64,000 bases of DNA from Pyxicephalus adspersus. Lineage: Eukaryota; Chordata; Amphibia; Anura; Pyxicephalidae. The translations under genes were made by a program, and so were the position numbers. A model generated the notes under the pieces. It had not been told where the DNA came from, made no database searches, and saw only the letters and a program-made list of their open reading frames with translations. This document shows positions 1 through 15,200 of this stretch, piece after piece. The stretch is from assembly GCF_032062135.1 (NCBI RefSeq), contig NC_092861.1:57873633-57937632 (forward strand), written 5' to 3'. Within the stretch, counting starts at the first letter, position 1. Each line of letters opens with the position of its first letter.

Positions 1-281
1 TTACTTGCCGAAACAGTAAAGATGTTGAATGTTTTCATTTATTGTCATTTCCTATGACCAGTTTTTTAGAAAGTATTACCTCCAATACCTTCAGCAAAAA
101 CATGCCTTTTTCTTTTTCTGATCTCATCAAAAGATACCACATATATCTTTGTAAGAATTAGCAAAAAACTTATGGAACCAAAGGTTAAGTGACTTTAGTG
201 ACTTGACCCTGTTGTTCATTAGAAACTTATTCGAAAATGTGTTCTATATAAATGTAATATTGCTTTTTTTATGATTTGTAG

Positions 282-747
282 ACATGGATTCCCAAATTAA
301 TGACAACAACCCAGCTGTCTTTTTACTGAAAAATGACTCTATAACTGCAACCTTTGAAGGGGTTCTGTCTGTGTCGGTGTCTCAATATTCTGGAATGTTC
401 AGTGCTGTGTCCAGCCTTCCAAGTCAGTTTTTTGGCAGAACAACAGGATTGTTGGGTGAGTATCTCTCATCTAACCAGTATTTCTATACCTGGGTTCTGG
501 GGAGTTCCCATTTGGTAAAGAGGTCAGGAAACATTGTTATAAGGCCTGACAATTCTGCAGGTTCAACATTAAAGGGTTCACTTTTTTTCCTTAATGCTTT
601 TTGTGTGTGTAATTAATTCTTGTTTACTTACATAACAATTTATAGGTACCTGGAATAATAACCAGAGTGATGATTTCACCGACCCAGATGGAAAAATCAT
701 TCCCTCGGACAGCACAGAAGAAGCCATATATCAGTATGGATTGTTAT
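282..747 (+). CDS. Gene A: end of VWD (von Willebrand D) domain, exons 282-455 and 646-747
   Basis: Two phase 1-1 exons split by a 190-bp intron. Together they read through [21 protein letters not shown], the typical VWD ending in which a GLLG stretch is followed by W/F-N-N-N and a DDF-x-x-P-D-G loop. The matching exons of gene B (47994-48161 and 47482-47595) read [14 protein letters not shown]. Acceptors are at 280-281 and 644-645; donors gtgagt follow 455 and 747. The GDPH-bearing start of the domain lies left of the window, so whether gene A keeps the cleavage motif cannot be seen. Confidence 0.8.
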
Positions 748-3226
748 GTGAGTGTTTTGTTACACATTATCTCATGGGACAGATATGTTTGACTTTAAAA
801 ATCGATAGTAACATTTTTCATTTTTCATTCATTTCATTTATTTTTTCTTTCCTAAAGAAATGTATAAAGTTTTGCATATTAGCTACCAAAGAAAGTAAAC
901 ACTAAATCGGTCACACAATAAATGCATTATTTTCAAAGAGTTGGCTGACCTATGCATGAGCATGAGAAATAGGGCAGCATTATAGTATTTTGTTTTGTAA
1001 CACCGCAGAGCAGGATGCCTGGTTGTCCTCTTTATATAAAAAGGCATTTTTAAAACAGCACACACTGGAAAATGTATTTACATCAAGCTGATCTCAGTCA
1101 AATACTTATTTTAGGTAACATAGAAAAGAATACGCATTCTTTTTTGAAGGTTGTTGTCTAGTGTCACTAGTATATGACAAATGCCAAGCAGTTAATTATT
1201 AATTTCAAGGACACACTACCCTACCCCTAAAAACTACTACTAGTTTTTACATTGCAACTCAGCTCATGGCCAGTTATAAAATACAGGATGGGCTACATTC
1301 CTATTGCCTAACAAGGCTAATTGTAATTCACAAAATAGGAATAGGAATTCTCAAAGACATAGTAACGGTATTAAGGTAATCATGCTTCAGAAGAGACTAT
1401 AACTATACATTTTATTAAAAAAACACTTTAGGAACACTTTAGGAAATAAGATATTAAACAGATGAGACATGGCGTGAAAGAAGTAACAGCTAACAAATAA
1501 AACATCTTTATGATTTGGGCTTTTCATGTACTGCAGTCACACAAACACAGTTTCCAGCAGTACACTACATTGCTTTGTGAATGTGCATTGCCTCCAACTT
1601 GAATGGCAGATCAATAGAGATATTTTAGGAACAGCACCAAAGCAGACCACAATCATATTGATAAAGCACATTGCAGGGCACATTGCAGCCCAGTGCAATA
1701 TAATGTAAATAGGCCATACCAGAGTAAGATATGTAGCAATTATTTACCACTGACTGGTTGACACACAATAAATATTAAATATTATTAGGTTAAATATTAT
1801 TAAGGGCTAAAAAAAATTTAAAATATTTAAAAAGCTGGAGTATTAGAAGCAAATGATCACAGTTATCATAAAGGTATTTGTATTTGGTTCTGCAAAAAAC
1901 AAATACTTTGCTTTGTGTCATGGGTCTATTGTTACATTATGTTACCATTACCAATTAGTCTTTCTATAAATTATTGCAAGTTTTTAATACTGTGTTCTTT
2001 TTTCTTTAACTATACAGGGGAGGTCAAAGAGAATAACTTATTTACAAACATACAAAAACTTGAAAGCAGCTCATTTTCTCCAGTTTTTCTCAATGACCTG
2101 ATAAAAAAAGATCCACCACTGTATGAAAAGTTGAAGATTGACTGTTCCAACAAAATAGAATGTATCTATGATGCTATGAGCACCAACAATACACAGTTAG
2201 GATTAGCAACCCTTACTGTAGCTGACAACCTACAAGAAGTCAAGGACACTTTAAGTAAGTATCTTTTTTATGTTTTCGTTTTTCATTGCAATAGAAATGA
2301 TTTAATCCCAGTATAATAAAGGATGAATGGATGATGTCCCAAAACAGGCACTGTCATCCTACATACACATATTATTACAGAATATGCCATCATCCTACAT
2401 TATATGCAATGTAAAGATGACTTTTGAATCAGCCAGAAAGTTTATGCACCACGTGTATTGTTTTCTCTGAAGAAACAAACACTGTTTCATGAATTACATA
2501 CCATTTCGGGTAATAAATTAATTTTCCAAGCATTTGGACAGTCAATTGAAGTCATGCTTGAAGTTAAATGCTCCTGTTTTGGAAAGAACAACTGGATTGA
2601 TTCATAAACACTTTGCTTTATTACCACTTTCACACAAGGTTTCATAAGAATGTGGTTTAAATGCCTTTATGGTCAAAGGTAATTTAATTTAACGATTTAT
2701 TATTATTTATATTATTTGAAGTAGATACATTTCATGTAGGTGAATATGTAGATTGGTGGGCCCTGTAGGACAATACACCCTGTTTTCTGATACAAATCCC
2801 AAATTATGCCTTACACCCTCCCCACCCCCAACTTCCACTTTGAGTCTTATAGTGTATATTATCATGTTTGTCAAAATAGATGTCATTTGTGTGTGTTTTA
2901 GATGCTGTACCCCCTATTATTATTGGCACGAGAACCATTCAGACCTTCAAAAACACTGCTATTACAATACAATACTCTTCCGATAGAACAGATGTGATAT
3001 TCTCAGCTGAGCCAAACACAAACCCAGACATTAGTTTGTCATGTAAGTAATTGCACGTATTTAACTGTGTATCAGTTGCATTTTTATTTAAATGACAGGG
3101 TAGTGAATTACTTTTGTATTATTTTCATTTTAAGTTTGCATTTTTTGCTAATTGAAAGGTTTTCACAAAAATCTGTTTTCTATATGAATGCTAGTAAATA
3201 AAAAATTTGCTTATTATTAAGAAAAA

Positions 3227-3282
<56 letters not shown>

Positions 3283-6200
3283 TATATATAATGTTGTTTC
3301 AGTATTCAGCAAAGATTAATTTTGTATGTTTTTTTAACAGCAAATGGTTCTCTAAAATGGACACCAGCAAGTACATTACGGTTCGATTTTAGCCTTATAG
3401 CTACTGACTCAAAAAATCTGTCATCTACCATTCAGCCCAGCTTTGTGGTTTGTAACTGCGAACATGAAGATCAGTGTACTTATACTTTGGCAACGAAAAC
3501 TAATAGCTCTCTTTCTGTAAGTCAGAAATATAAAAATACCAAAATATCTTACACCTAGGTAGTTATGCTTTTAAAAGATAAATGGCTTTAAATATCCCCG
3601 AATTCTTAAAATGAGTGTTATTCACGGACCTGAATGATCACAGTAACTCATCACTCCTCACACAGCTCAAGTCCAGATTTGAAACAACCTGCTGCTCAGT
3701 AGCTCAGTAAATACTGAGCTAACCCATAATATCCTTGAGATCTTTTTGGTCATGCAGTAAAGGTATATTTGTACAACATTGGATGCTTGTACAGTTGAAA
3801 CATTTATGATACTTAATGTACAGCGCTGTGTAATAGGTTGGTGCTATATAAATCCTGTTTATTACAAATAATAAAGTCTAAAACAAAAGATAAAACTGTC
3901 AAAAGATAAAAAACCCCAAAACATTAAATTTGATATTTAAGTTGCTTTTATGATAAGTAGTAAGTAAAAATAATCTATGATGTATAAATGTTGTACAGGG
4001 AAAAATAAAATTTGTGGTCACTTTAAAATGGAAATATATTTTTTCCTGTTAAAAATGCCATGCAGGGTGCTCCTGGGACAATGTGTCCAAGAAATATTTT
4101 TGGTTTTCTACATAAAGAGAGAAGCTGTTTGCTTTTAGAGTGACTTTATGTGCCTTCTAAACAGAGAAGGCAGGAGAGGGTGAATCACTCTTCTAATTTA
4201 TTCATTATGTGTGTAGATTTTGTTTGTGGACTATTAAAGAACAATTCTGTGTTTCGCCCACCCCTTCTGCCCCCTAACTTCTTTTTGGAGCACCCCACAC
4301 AATGTATTGTTAAATATGCATAGCTTTATTTTATGCAGTTTTAGTAGTCTAGTTTAGTAGCCTAGTTACTCTAAAGAGTCCTGTTTCCCTTCTTCTATTT
4401 TTCTGCCTTCGATGGTGCGCTGGTTCATATCCTGTAGAGACAGTCATTATGGGCTGCTGCTCTCTGTTGCATTTTTCTGGGTGTTCAAGGTAGTCTGATG
4501 ATGTATCTTCAGCAGCCTGGTCCTTTACACCTCAAGAGCACATAAAGTGTGTTGAATGACACTGAGAATGCAGTGCTGGATTAGTCAGATCTGTTAGGCT
4601 GTGGGTGACAATGCTGAAGAAAAAGGAAGTATTACAGTGAAAGCTGCATTTTTATAGGCACGGACCAAAAAATTTAAGAAAAAATATGCTAGCATAGGGC
4701 TTTGTATAAAACAGGATTTCCATTCAGCAATAATTAACCTGGTAAACAGGTAAAGGGTTCCCAAAAATCCACCTGCTTGTCGAAAACCTAACTAAACAAT
4801 AAACAAAACCAATATTTGATATTTACCTAACCAAACATAAAACAGATAATTAAATGTAATTATTCAGACTTTAAAAACATGATCTTTGATTCTTCTCAAT
4901 ACATTCTTCTAATTAACAGATTGCTGGCTGCAGTTGCTCAAATAACTATTCAGGAGAATTCTGCCAGAACCCACCTAATCTCTGTAATCAGGGCTGCTAC
5001 CCTAATGTTACCTGTGATAGCAACACCGGCTGCGGACCATGTCCAGCTGGCTTTACTGGGGATGGGCTCCATTGTACAGGTAGGTATATATTTGTCTACT
5101 TTTCCGTATTTACTGCACTTTTTATTTTTAGAATAATTTATACTGCATAGATTACGTCTAATACCTGTTTAGAAGTGAAACACAAATAGAAATAGTTTTC
5201 CTGATCTATATACTTATCTGAAAAAAAAAATTCCATAAAAATTAAATTATACTAAGTAGGTTAAATCAAAATGACCAAGAAGTGGTTAAAACAGTTACAA
5301 ACAATAACAAAACAAACCCCACTGTTAATCAGTTTGCCAACAAAAAAATAAACCAATTAGAGGAGTCTCAGGAAAATGACAGATAATGAGTCTCCTCAAA
5401 AAAGTATTTTACACGTACTTGACAAAAGTAGAGAGTTCCATTATGTATACTAAATGGAAATGTTTTGTGTACTCTTTGTAGATGTGGATGAATGTAATGC
5501 AGATACTCATCAATGCCACCAAGATGCTAATTGTAACAATACTATTGGAAGTTATACTTGCACGTGCAAAGAAGGATTTATGGGTAAGTATTCATTTCTT
5601 CAAATAGGTGACACCAAGCACTCCTTTTGATTTAATAATTAATGATAGAATCTTATATTTGCAGCATTTACTATTGAATTTTTTTTTCTTTTTAAAAGCA
5701 TTTTGAGGAAAAAAATAATATCAGTTTATAATCAAGTATATACGTGTTTATACAGATCATTTGTGTTCTTGTTTACCTTTATGTCTAACCAATTGTCAAC
5801 AAATAATTTGTTTTGGATCATTTTATTTAATTCTAGTAAAATCCTTGACTTAATTTATGTTATTTTGTAGTAAATCTTTTAGGATAGGTGGCCAATATTG
5901 ATCTTGCTAAATTTGCATATAGATAATGAAATACTATATTAAAATTCTATTCGTATTTTTTTTAAGTCTTCTATTTTTTCTTTTTTTTAAGCGCTTTAGA
6001 AATCTAAAAGCATTTTGCTTTATGATTAAACATTTTAAATGAAATGTTATTTTGGGAAGGAAAAGGTGATGGCTTTTTCTGCACTGTGTATCCATGACTT
6101 GGATAGCGCTCAACCTGCCATTGATTACTTCAAACCATACACCATAAACCAACACACACTTTATTGGCCACTCCTGGTATTTGGCAGTACCCATAATTTT

Positions 6201-9200
6201 AATATTGATTCATTTATTAATATACCACTATAGAGATTTCTATAAAATGTTTCCTGTGTGTTCCATGCCTTCTCACAGTTATGTAAATATTAAGTATTTT
6301 TTGGGTTCTTAAAAAAAAAAAAAAAAAAAAAAAAGCTTATTTCCCTGGAAACAATGCAAATATGAGTGCAGTTTTCTTTTTTAATATGATCAATGCTTTA
6401 AGTTAGTATGATGTAGTGTAAAAAATGGTCATGCTGAGCTTGGTTTACTAAAGAAGTAAAGCATGTTATTTTTGCAAAGTGATCTTTCACTTTTTCTAGT
6501 GAATTAGGTGCAACAAAGTGAAATTAGAGAAATCTAGTTTTTTAGTTTTCCTTGGGTATGCGTTGTAGAATGAATTTTCACCTAATTTACGATAATAAAA
6601 AATTTACTTTGCTAAGTGAAACTTTGTTTTGAAAGTAGCCATTGTCACATATTGGGCTGCAATATGGCTATTCTCTAGTTCAAATGAAAGTGGAGAAAAT
6701 ATACCCAAAGGAAAATCAATCAGTAGGTAACAGCACCAAGTATACAGTATACATATACATATACAGTATGTGTACTGCAAAAATGTAATTGAACAAAGTA
6801 TGCGTTTTTCTTAGCACACATGCATGTGATGTGACTATTGCACACACCCCAAACTTGTATGTTGTAATTAACTCTTCAATGTTTTTGTTTAATAAGGTGA
6901 TGGGACTTCCTGCACTGATATTGACGAATGCCGGGGCAACAATTTCTGTTCACCTTTTGCCACCTGTAATAACACAATAGGAAGCTACAACTGCTCCTGT
7001 AATGATGGATTAATAGGTAACTGAAACTATTCCAGCATCACACATTGAGCAGCACATTCACAAGTACCGGTATGTGTACATTAAAGGGAACCTTGTAAAC
7101 AGGCAGGTAAGTTCCTTTTATTGCAGAAGGGTCTTTGCCTGTCCCTTCTGCAATAAATAACCTTCCTGTTCAGATTTTAAAAGGGTAATGCTACTGACAT
7201 GTATTATGTATGTTATTTTACCTTCCGTGACTAATAAATTACTTTGTGTCTCTTTATTTAATCAAACTTTAAATCTGGTTGGAGTTACTATACTGTTTAT
7301 TTCACCTACAGGGGATGGCATAGAGTGTTATTGTAGTGAATGTGATCCCAGCTATTGCTGGAATGGTGGAACTTGTACAAAGAGCCCACCATCCTGTGAT
7401 CCTGAATGTCAGTGCCATGCTGCATACACCGGTGATAGATGCATGGACGCAAAGGACAGTTACCAGGCAGAACTAAAGCCAGGTAAGTGTACAGCTAGAT
7501 GTACAAATTTTATATGAATTTAAAGCCTTAATTCCTTCCCAGTTTTTTTGACCAGTTTAATCAGAATAGAAAATAATAAATCACCTGTCAGGATTTTTTT
7601 TTGTCAGTAACCCAATATGGGAGATTGTTCCTCACTTCCTGTTATTGGACATTTGGATGGATATTTGTAGAGTATATAGTAATGTGTAAACTTGTTTATA
7701 CATCTATTAGATATCATGTCTGCAAAAATTGTAGTTTAACTCCCTCAGGGAAATTCCTACACAGTCACCAATAAAAGCCTGGTGGGCACTCAAACCCTAC
7801 CTCACTCTACCCAAAAAATATGTTTTTTTGGTTGAAGTTGCACTTTAAAATATATCAGTAGTAACATCTGCAAACATCAAAATAGGGATTACTGTTATTA
7901 AGTGATTTTATGTTTGTCAGATTTGTACAGCTCTCATTACAAATTTAGCCCTAGCATATCATTTTATCCATATTGATGTAAAGGAAACATTAAACCACAA
8001 CTGAAACTGAAAACACAGAACAAAAACATATTGAATTATGTACCTGCTTTAACAGTTCTGGGTTAGTGATTTAGAAAGCATCAACATGGCACCCAGGTCA
8101 ACTTTAAAGGAGAGGTCAGCAAACCCACACAATTATTTCATGACAAGTTTACTTTAAAAGGGTAAGCCACAAGCAAGAACAACAAAGTTGCTTGTGGTTG
8201 CTGATTGCTTTGGATGAAAAGGAGAAATATGAATTGTGTTTAAAAACTATAGTAAACCTTGATAAATAAAAAAACAAGCAAAATTTTTGAACAAAATTTT
8301 ATTTCACAAGAAATATAAAGAATGACTTGTCAAGTATTTATTAAAAGTATATGCTGAGATCAGATTGTATGGTCATATTCAAAGTAATGGCTGATTAAAT
8401 CACATGATCTGTTTTTTTTTTTTGTTCACAGGTATAATGAAAAGGTCTGTTTATGTAATCTTTAGACCAAACATTGAAGATCACCTAACAGAAGAAAATG
8501 GTTATTATACGGTATGTGTGTGTGTTTTTTTTTAACAATGCATACATCTATCAGAATAAATCTAAACAGGTTTTTTATGCAAAATATTTGAGTTAAGATT
8601 TAAGATATATAAAAAGGAACATCCACATAAATATAAAAATGCATATTAATATAAAAACATATCAGTCTCCATGTATATAGTTCCTACCACTCTGTATGTT
8701 GTCCCAGTTAAAGACAGACTAACAGTACATGCTTAGCTAATACTATGTTTCTTCTGCAGTGATATTTAGCTATTTCAGGATTGGTGGTCACATTAAAAAA
8801 CAATAATAAACAGAGGTTGTTTTGTATCTTCACTATCAGTAAAGATCAATTCCTTTGATTTATGATCATGGATGCTCATGACAAGCTTTAAAGCCGCATA
8901 CATACCTGCAATTATTGTCGTTGGAAAGGATCTTTCACCATCCTTTCCAACGACAAAAGACTGCATGATGCATGAACGAGTGCTGTACATACAGCCCCGT
9001 TCTGCTCTATGGAGAGGGGAGGGGGAGAATGACGTAGTGGCACCCCGCTGCATGCTCTCTCCCTTCCCTTGGATTTCGATCATTTGTCCTCCATCGTCTG
9101 TGGATCCGCCACGACGTTCGTTCAGACGACGGGAGATGTACACACGCCCTATTCTCACCTGATATCAGCCCTGAACCGATTATCGGGCGAGAACCATTGG

Positions 9201-12200
9201 ATGTACGTAGCTTTAGAATTAGAAACTTTAAAAACAGAAACTAAACATTCAAAGAGGCTCTCACTGCATGGAACTTCTAACTGAATGGCCTAATTGCTTT
9301 TGTGGTGAATTTATGGATAAATTGCTCCAAAGATCCTGCAGCTACAGAGGTCAAAGGTCATGTTTTGAAGCTAATTTACTGGTTGTTAAGATTATGTGAA
9401 AAGTTAAACATCCATAATTTGGTCAAAGGTTTATTTTATGATACCTAAAGACATCACATGGTGATTAAATACACACGCATGTTGTAAGGTTATCAGAGGA
9501 TTGGGAAAAAGGAACAGGTCTGTGAGGTGCAGATCTCTTTAGTTTCTATTTGATTAAATGAGTGTTTTCATCGCTTTCAGGTCAATAGTTACTATTCACA
9601 TCATAATAAAAAACATTCTCAAACCACTTGTATCATCTTCATTTTTCTTTGCAGGTTAGGGAAACTCTTATTGGTTCTAAAATTGATGTAGATTCCGTGT
9701 TTGATAATCAAAGCAATTCCATGGAGAAGTTTACGTAAGTGCAATCTGTTATGTTTCCTGTTTTGTTCTATATAAAACATATAAATATGTAAATATATAT
9801 AATTGGGCTAATATTTGTCAATAGACAATAGCAGATGAATAATGGAACAGTAGTTGCATAGTTTACAGTATAATGTTGTGAGGATGAAAAGTACTTTTAC
9901 TCATCTGTACACAGTCTTACCACTTACGCAATCATTACATAAAAAGGGACATTTTTTACTACTGTTCTTTTTCAGACATCCCTCATTGTTTTAGGAATAT
10001 TAAGCTGGATAAACATTGTAATTTAAACATGTAGGCATTACAATAAAGTATATGGAAAGCAGCCACCTTTGATCTTTATTTTTAGAAATACTGCAATTCT
10101 CTACAAACACAGTATTATGAAAGCACCTTGTGATAAATGTTTACTTAAGATTATATAAGTATGGTTAAAAAGAAAAATCAAAATGAAGAGACAATAACCA
10201 TTGGGCAAAACAATTTTAGCTCCCCTTTAGGCGGTTATATATTGAATACTAAATATCATTAAATGTAATAAGAATAAGCTCCGACCAGGCCCTGAACTTC
10301 ATCAGGCATGGAGCTTATTGGGGACTGAGACAACTCTATCCACCCTCTTGGGGATGAATGCCCATCAGTTAATACTGAAGACAGGATCCCGCTGTAGTGC
10401 TCATATCTTGGGACTGCCAAAAGTGCAGCTACACCAACTGAATAAGAAGTGCAAACCAGTCTTGGGTGTCAAGATAAGATACCCCCGAAGGTGGATTAGG
10501 ATAAGAGAAGAATGATTAGGGGGAGTGTGAAGAGGACTTGGTCTAGGATACTTACCCCTGCAGATTATTATTCTTTAAAAATTTGGCATTCTGCGCCCCT
10601 ATCCTTCCTCTTTTTTGATGTTTAAAAAAACTCCTAGACTATAGTTATAATTCAGCCGCTTTTACAGGTGTGAATGCTATTCTACATTGACTCTACTATA
10701 AACCTAGACCACAGAATGCGAGTGTAACTGGCAATGTTCAAAACCACAAACAACAGAAATGCCAATAAATTTTATGTAAATAAATGTATCCATGGTGTGT
10801 TAGTTTTCAAATGGGGAAAAATTAAAACTATACATCTGTACATCTTTCTACCCCTCTTTACAGCTAATAGCAATAACAGAAATAGCAATAATAAAGCTCC
10901 CTTCATTAGTGTTAGGGACAGCAATAATAACCTCCTTCATGCATTATAGGTACAGTAATAAATACTCATCCTTTAGTTTGGTGACACCCCTCCCCAGTGT
11001 CACTAAATGGTTTTTCAACCACGGTGTTAAAATCACTATATTGCAAATGAATGATGTACCTTCAGTTAGTGCAGTGATTTGCTGTTAACTTTATTTGATG
11101 TGCATTATATTTAGTTTCAGCTTTGGTTTATTCAAAGTTGCTCCTTCTATACACAAAAAATGTGAATGCTTAATTGTATTTTAACCCCCTGAGCGGTAAC
11201 CCAGAGTCACACTCGGGGTAGCTAAACCTATGGAAAGCCCTAGTAAATCAAGACTTACTTGATTCACCGGTGTTCTTCTCGGCGATGCCCATCTTCTTTC
11301 CTCCTCCGGGTGGCGCTCTCTGCACTCCAGGATTTCCCGGTGACGATGGTGCGTGCGGACATTTCGTTAAATTTAAATTTAAATCTATTTGTATTGCATT
11401 CAATACCAAAAAAACTATTGAATGCAAGACAGTGGATTTATATGTGTAAAAGCAGTACATTGTATTCATGAACATTTATTTTACAGTATAATATATAAGA
11501 ATGAGTGTATTATTTATTTTTAAAAAATGTTTTTAAAAAATTAAAAAAAAAAATTAAAACTTTTTTTTAATTAAATTTTTTAATTAAGTTTGACATAATT
11601 TTGTGTTTCAAACTTTATTATACTCATACTAATATATTATACTGTAAAATACATTTTCATGAAAAACAATGTACTTCTTTTAGACATATAGAACCGGACA
11701 GAAATGAACTGCCCAGGAGGTTAATAATGTTTAGCTTTTTATGACTTGACTGCCTTTTTCTTTTACAGCAATACTGATGGTGTTTGGTTTGGAAATTTTA
11801 CGGCGAGGTTTACATATAAGGCAAATATAACAGTAATTAAATTCCTGAATGAAGAACTTGTGGATCATTTAACTCCCAAACTAAGCAGTACATTATTTGA
11901 GAAGCTTCCAATAACTAATGTCACAAGTGGTGAAATGTGTAAGTGTTCATTTCTATACCTATTAATCTTGCTGGCTTTTATTAGGTTTCGAATTTTAGTG
12001 AATAATTGTAGTTATACAAAACAATTACAATTCTCTTCAGACAGTATTGTGTTTAACATACACCTGGCACATTATGTGGTCATGTCTGTAACACGTAATC
12101 TAAGGTACGGAATTCTGTAGCTACCTGTGTCACCCATCTTGCCACCTACCTACTCAGGGAACTGTGGTTGAATATCAGCCCATTGTTAACATCTATCCCA

Positions 12201-15200
12201 TACTCTTCTACTTATAAAGGTCCACAAACATTCCTCCCTGACCACCTCCTTTTCTGGTACCTTTGGTGGTTTTCTATCAATAATATGGTATAGTGACAGA
12301 AATGCAATACAGCACTGTATAACCTCCTATTCTTAGTCTGCTATGTGATATGCTATTATAAAGGCAGATTTCAGCTAGCTAAACTAGCATTGTAGTTTTT
12401 AAATTAATGTATATATCACAAACTTCGCCATTTGTTTTGTTTTTTCTTAAACTTCTTCTTTTTTTTGTATATTTACCTTATTGTTTTTTGACAAACTATA
12501 GAGCAATGTTTATTGTCTAGCTGTAGTTGTTACAGGCTTGTTACAGACTTTGTATTTTCTTTTTGAAAATTCTAATAAAAATGATTGAAGTCAAGGTAAA
12601 TTACAATAATTCTAAATTTTATCAAAATTTAGGAAAGCAACACATATCTGTTAAATCATAATAATTAATCATCAATTGTTTTTTTTTTTCGTAGTGACCT
12701 TACCTGAACTTGCTAAGGAAACTATTTGTGTCCCTGGCTATAAACTGAATCCAGACACATTTGAATGTGTTTCCAAGTGTATAGAATACTGTAAGAATGA
12801 TGGAATTTGTGAGCTAATTGGAGATAATCCTACCTGCACGTAAGGAAACATTGTTATTTTATGATGTCCCCCAACACTGCAGCAATAGCTCAATATACAC
12901 ACCTCCCATACCATAAACACCGAGTTCTTTATTCATCCCAATCACAGATATGGTCTTGACAACACAAATGTTTCTAAGACTAAGACTGTGTTCAAACTAG
13001 TATGTAAGCCTGCCCAAGGTGTGGTGAAGATATTAATGGCCAGAACGAATCTCACAGAGCTGATGAATTGTTGCAACAGGAATCTTTATTTAGGTTACCG
13101 AATGACAGTCCAATAGTAAACAATTCAAATATTATAAAGTTTTGTTGTACACTTTTACTGTTTAAAGAAACAGGCTATAGAACTATATCAATCATGCCAG
13201 TCGTGTTCAGAAAAACCTATGGTTACGTTTGTTTTCTGCTTGCAGCAGGATCTGCCCACTGGTGCTCTTCTTTCTATTTATAAGTCCTAGAAAAAAACTG
13301 GGAGGCTGGGAGCTGAAAAGGCCTGAGGGCACTTTTAATAACCAAAGGAGGCATCTGTCCTTTTCAATTCAAAAAGCTGAACACATAATTCCCTTCTCTT
13401 GCTTGAGTAATCAACAGAAAAAAAACATTTCTCAAGATGGCCACGCCTTGATGAAGGACATTGTTGACCACAAAGACAATTCATTGAATCAGACTCACTC
13501 AAAATGGCTGCCTTACTAGGAACCTAGAAAAGGCAGAAGTACATATTTAGCTAAGGATAATGCAGTCATTCAGTCATCAGAGACAGTGGCCACAATTACA
13601 ACCGATGCCTATTAGCAGTAATAACCACGCCAATGACCATTTCTGAGTGCCTGTTGGCAACTGCTTGCCATTTGGGAGTGGTTAAAGGTTAGTGGCTGCA
13701 TAGTTTTTTCAGGCTTTTGCAAACGCTTGTACAGGAGTTTGCTTGTAGGTAGAAGCAGGAATTATAGATCATGTCATGCATGGAAGCGAATGGAGTGACC
13801 AACTGCCCCCAGATTCTCCATGTATTTTTTAAATAACTGTTCAGCAATGCAACCCCAAATATCTGTAAAATGTAGAAAAAAATAGACCATTTTTTTTCAG
13901 TAACAACCATTTTAAAAAGCAGTTGAAAAATAGTTAATTGTAGCGGTACCACTTAAAGTTACTACTAGTCTGAATTTGGCCTAAAGCCAATACCTCAAGA
14001 AAATCTGTGTTTACTGATAATAAAAAAATCTATGGAGCTTTCTTTGGGGTATCTGTGAATTGACAGCAGAGGAGTGCAGCATTTGCCTGCTTTGGAAACT
14101 AAAATGAGATAGTGTCCGTTTACTTAAGTTGTATTTTTTTCATTTCAGATGCAAACCTTTCACTATTTATGTCACTTATGGTGAACGGTGTGAAAATCTC
14201 TCAATGAACCTTAATGCATTCTTTGGAATATTATTTGGATCTCTGGCCTTCCTATTCCTCTTGATCTTGGGTATAGTACTGGGAATGTACTTCTATCGTA
14301 GGAGGAACAGCAAGAATGATTTTGATGATACAGACGAGTGAGTGTCAAATCTATTGCTGTTTGCTTTATATGTTCTTGATTGGACTCCATCTATGTGCCG
14401 AAAGAATTACAGGGAAATTACAGAGGCATGCTTTGTGCTATGGTAATTTTTCTGTAAAAAGACAAAAATATTTTTGGGTGTGTTTTGCATTTATTTGGCT
14501 TATCTACAAAGGAGTAATTTTGTCACGTTCACAGTTATAATTGCAGAACATCAGATAAAACAAATCTGCTGTTGTGTGTCATGTTTTTCAAGTTAACAAG
14601 CGTTTAAAAGGAGGTAAATCAGGGACTGCATATTTTTGGAAATATTGGGGAGTTAAATTGCCCTACAGAAGTATGTGGTGGTCTTAATAAAGGGCACTAA
14701 AAGCTGGCACAGATCTCTATAACTTTTTTTCCCTCATGCATGTTTCTTTTTGCTTTGCTACAGCCTGTTACTGTCGACATTTTCATATACCATCAGATCG
14801 TTATTATTACACCTGTATTTATTACCAGGGGAGCTCAGATTCACCTGCCTTCAACTCACTCCACCTACTGCCTGGCCTTAGGCTGGGAACACAGGTGTAA
14901 TGATCCTTTCCAATGACAAAAGACCATACGACGCATGAATGAGTAATGTACATACAGAGCCATTTCGCTGTATAGAGGTGGGAGAAGGATGGAGCGGCAT
15001 CCCGCTGCGCTCTCTCCCCTTCACTTTTATAAGGATCGTTCGTTGTATGTGGATCCGCCAGGATGGTCATCGGAACAACAGACAACGAGTGCTGTAAAAA
15101 CCCCAGGCTCTCGTCCGATATCAGCCCTGTGGCGATTATCAGACGAGAATCATCTGACGTGTGTACGTAACCTTACTCCACTGTTCCTCTCCTTCACTGA

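Noticed and set aside
3207..3392. ORF with an Ile-Tyr repeat
   Set aside because: Translation of the (TA)n microsatellite.
8793..9162. Overlapping ORFs on both strands
   Set aside because: They fall entirely inside the inverted-repeat element at 8885-9216.
11248..11475. Opposed ORFs at the left end of tandem copy 1 (and at 19229-19472)
   Set aside because: They lie within the piggyBac-like MITE and encode no transposase motif.
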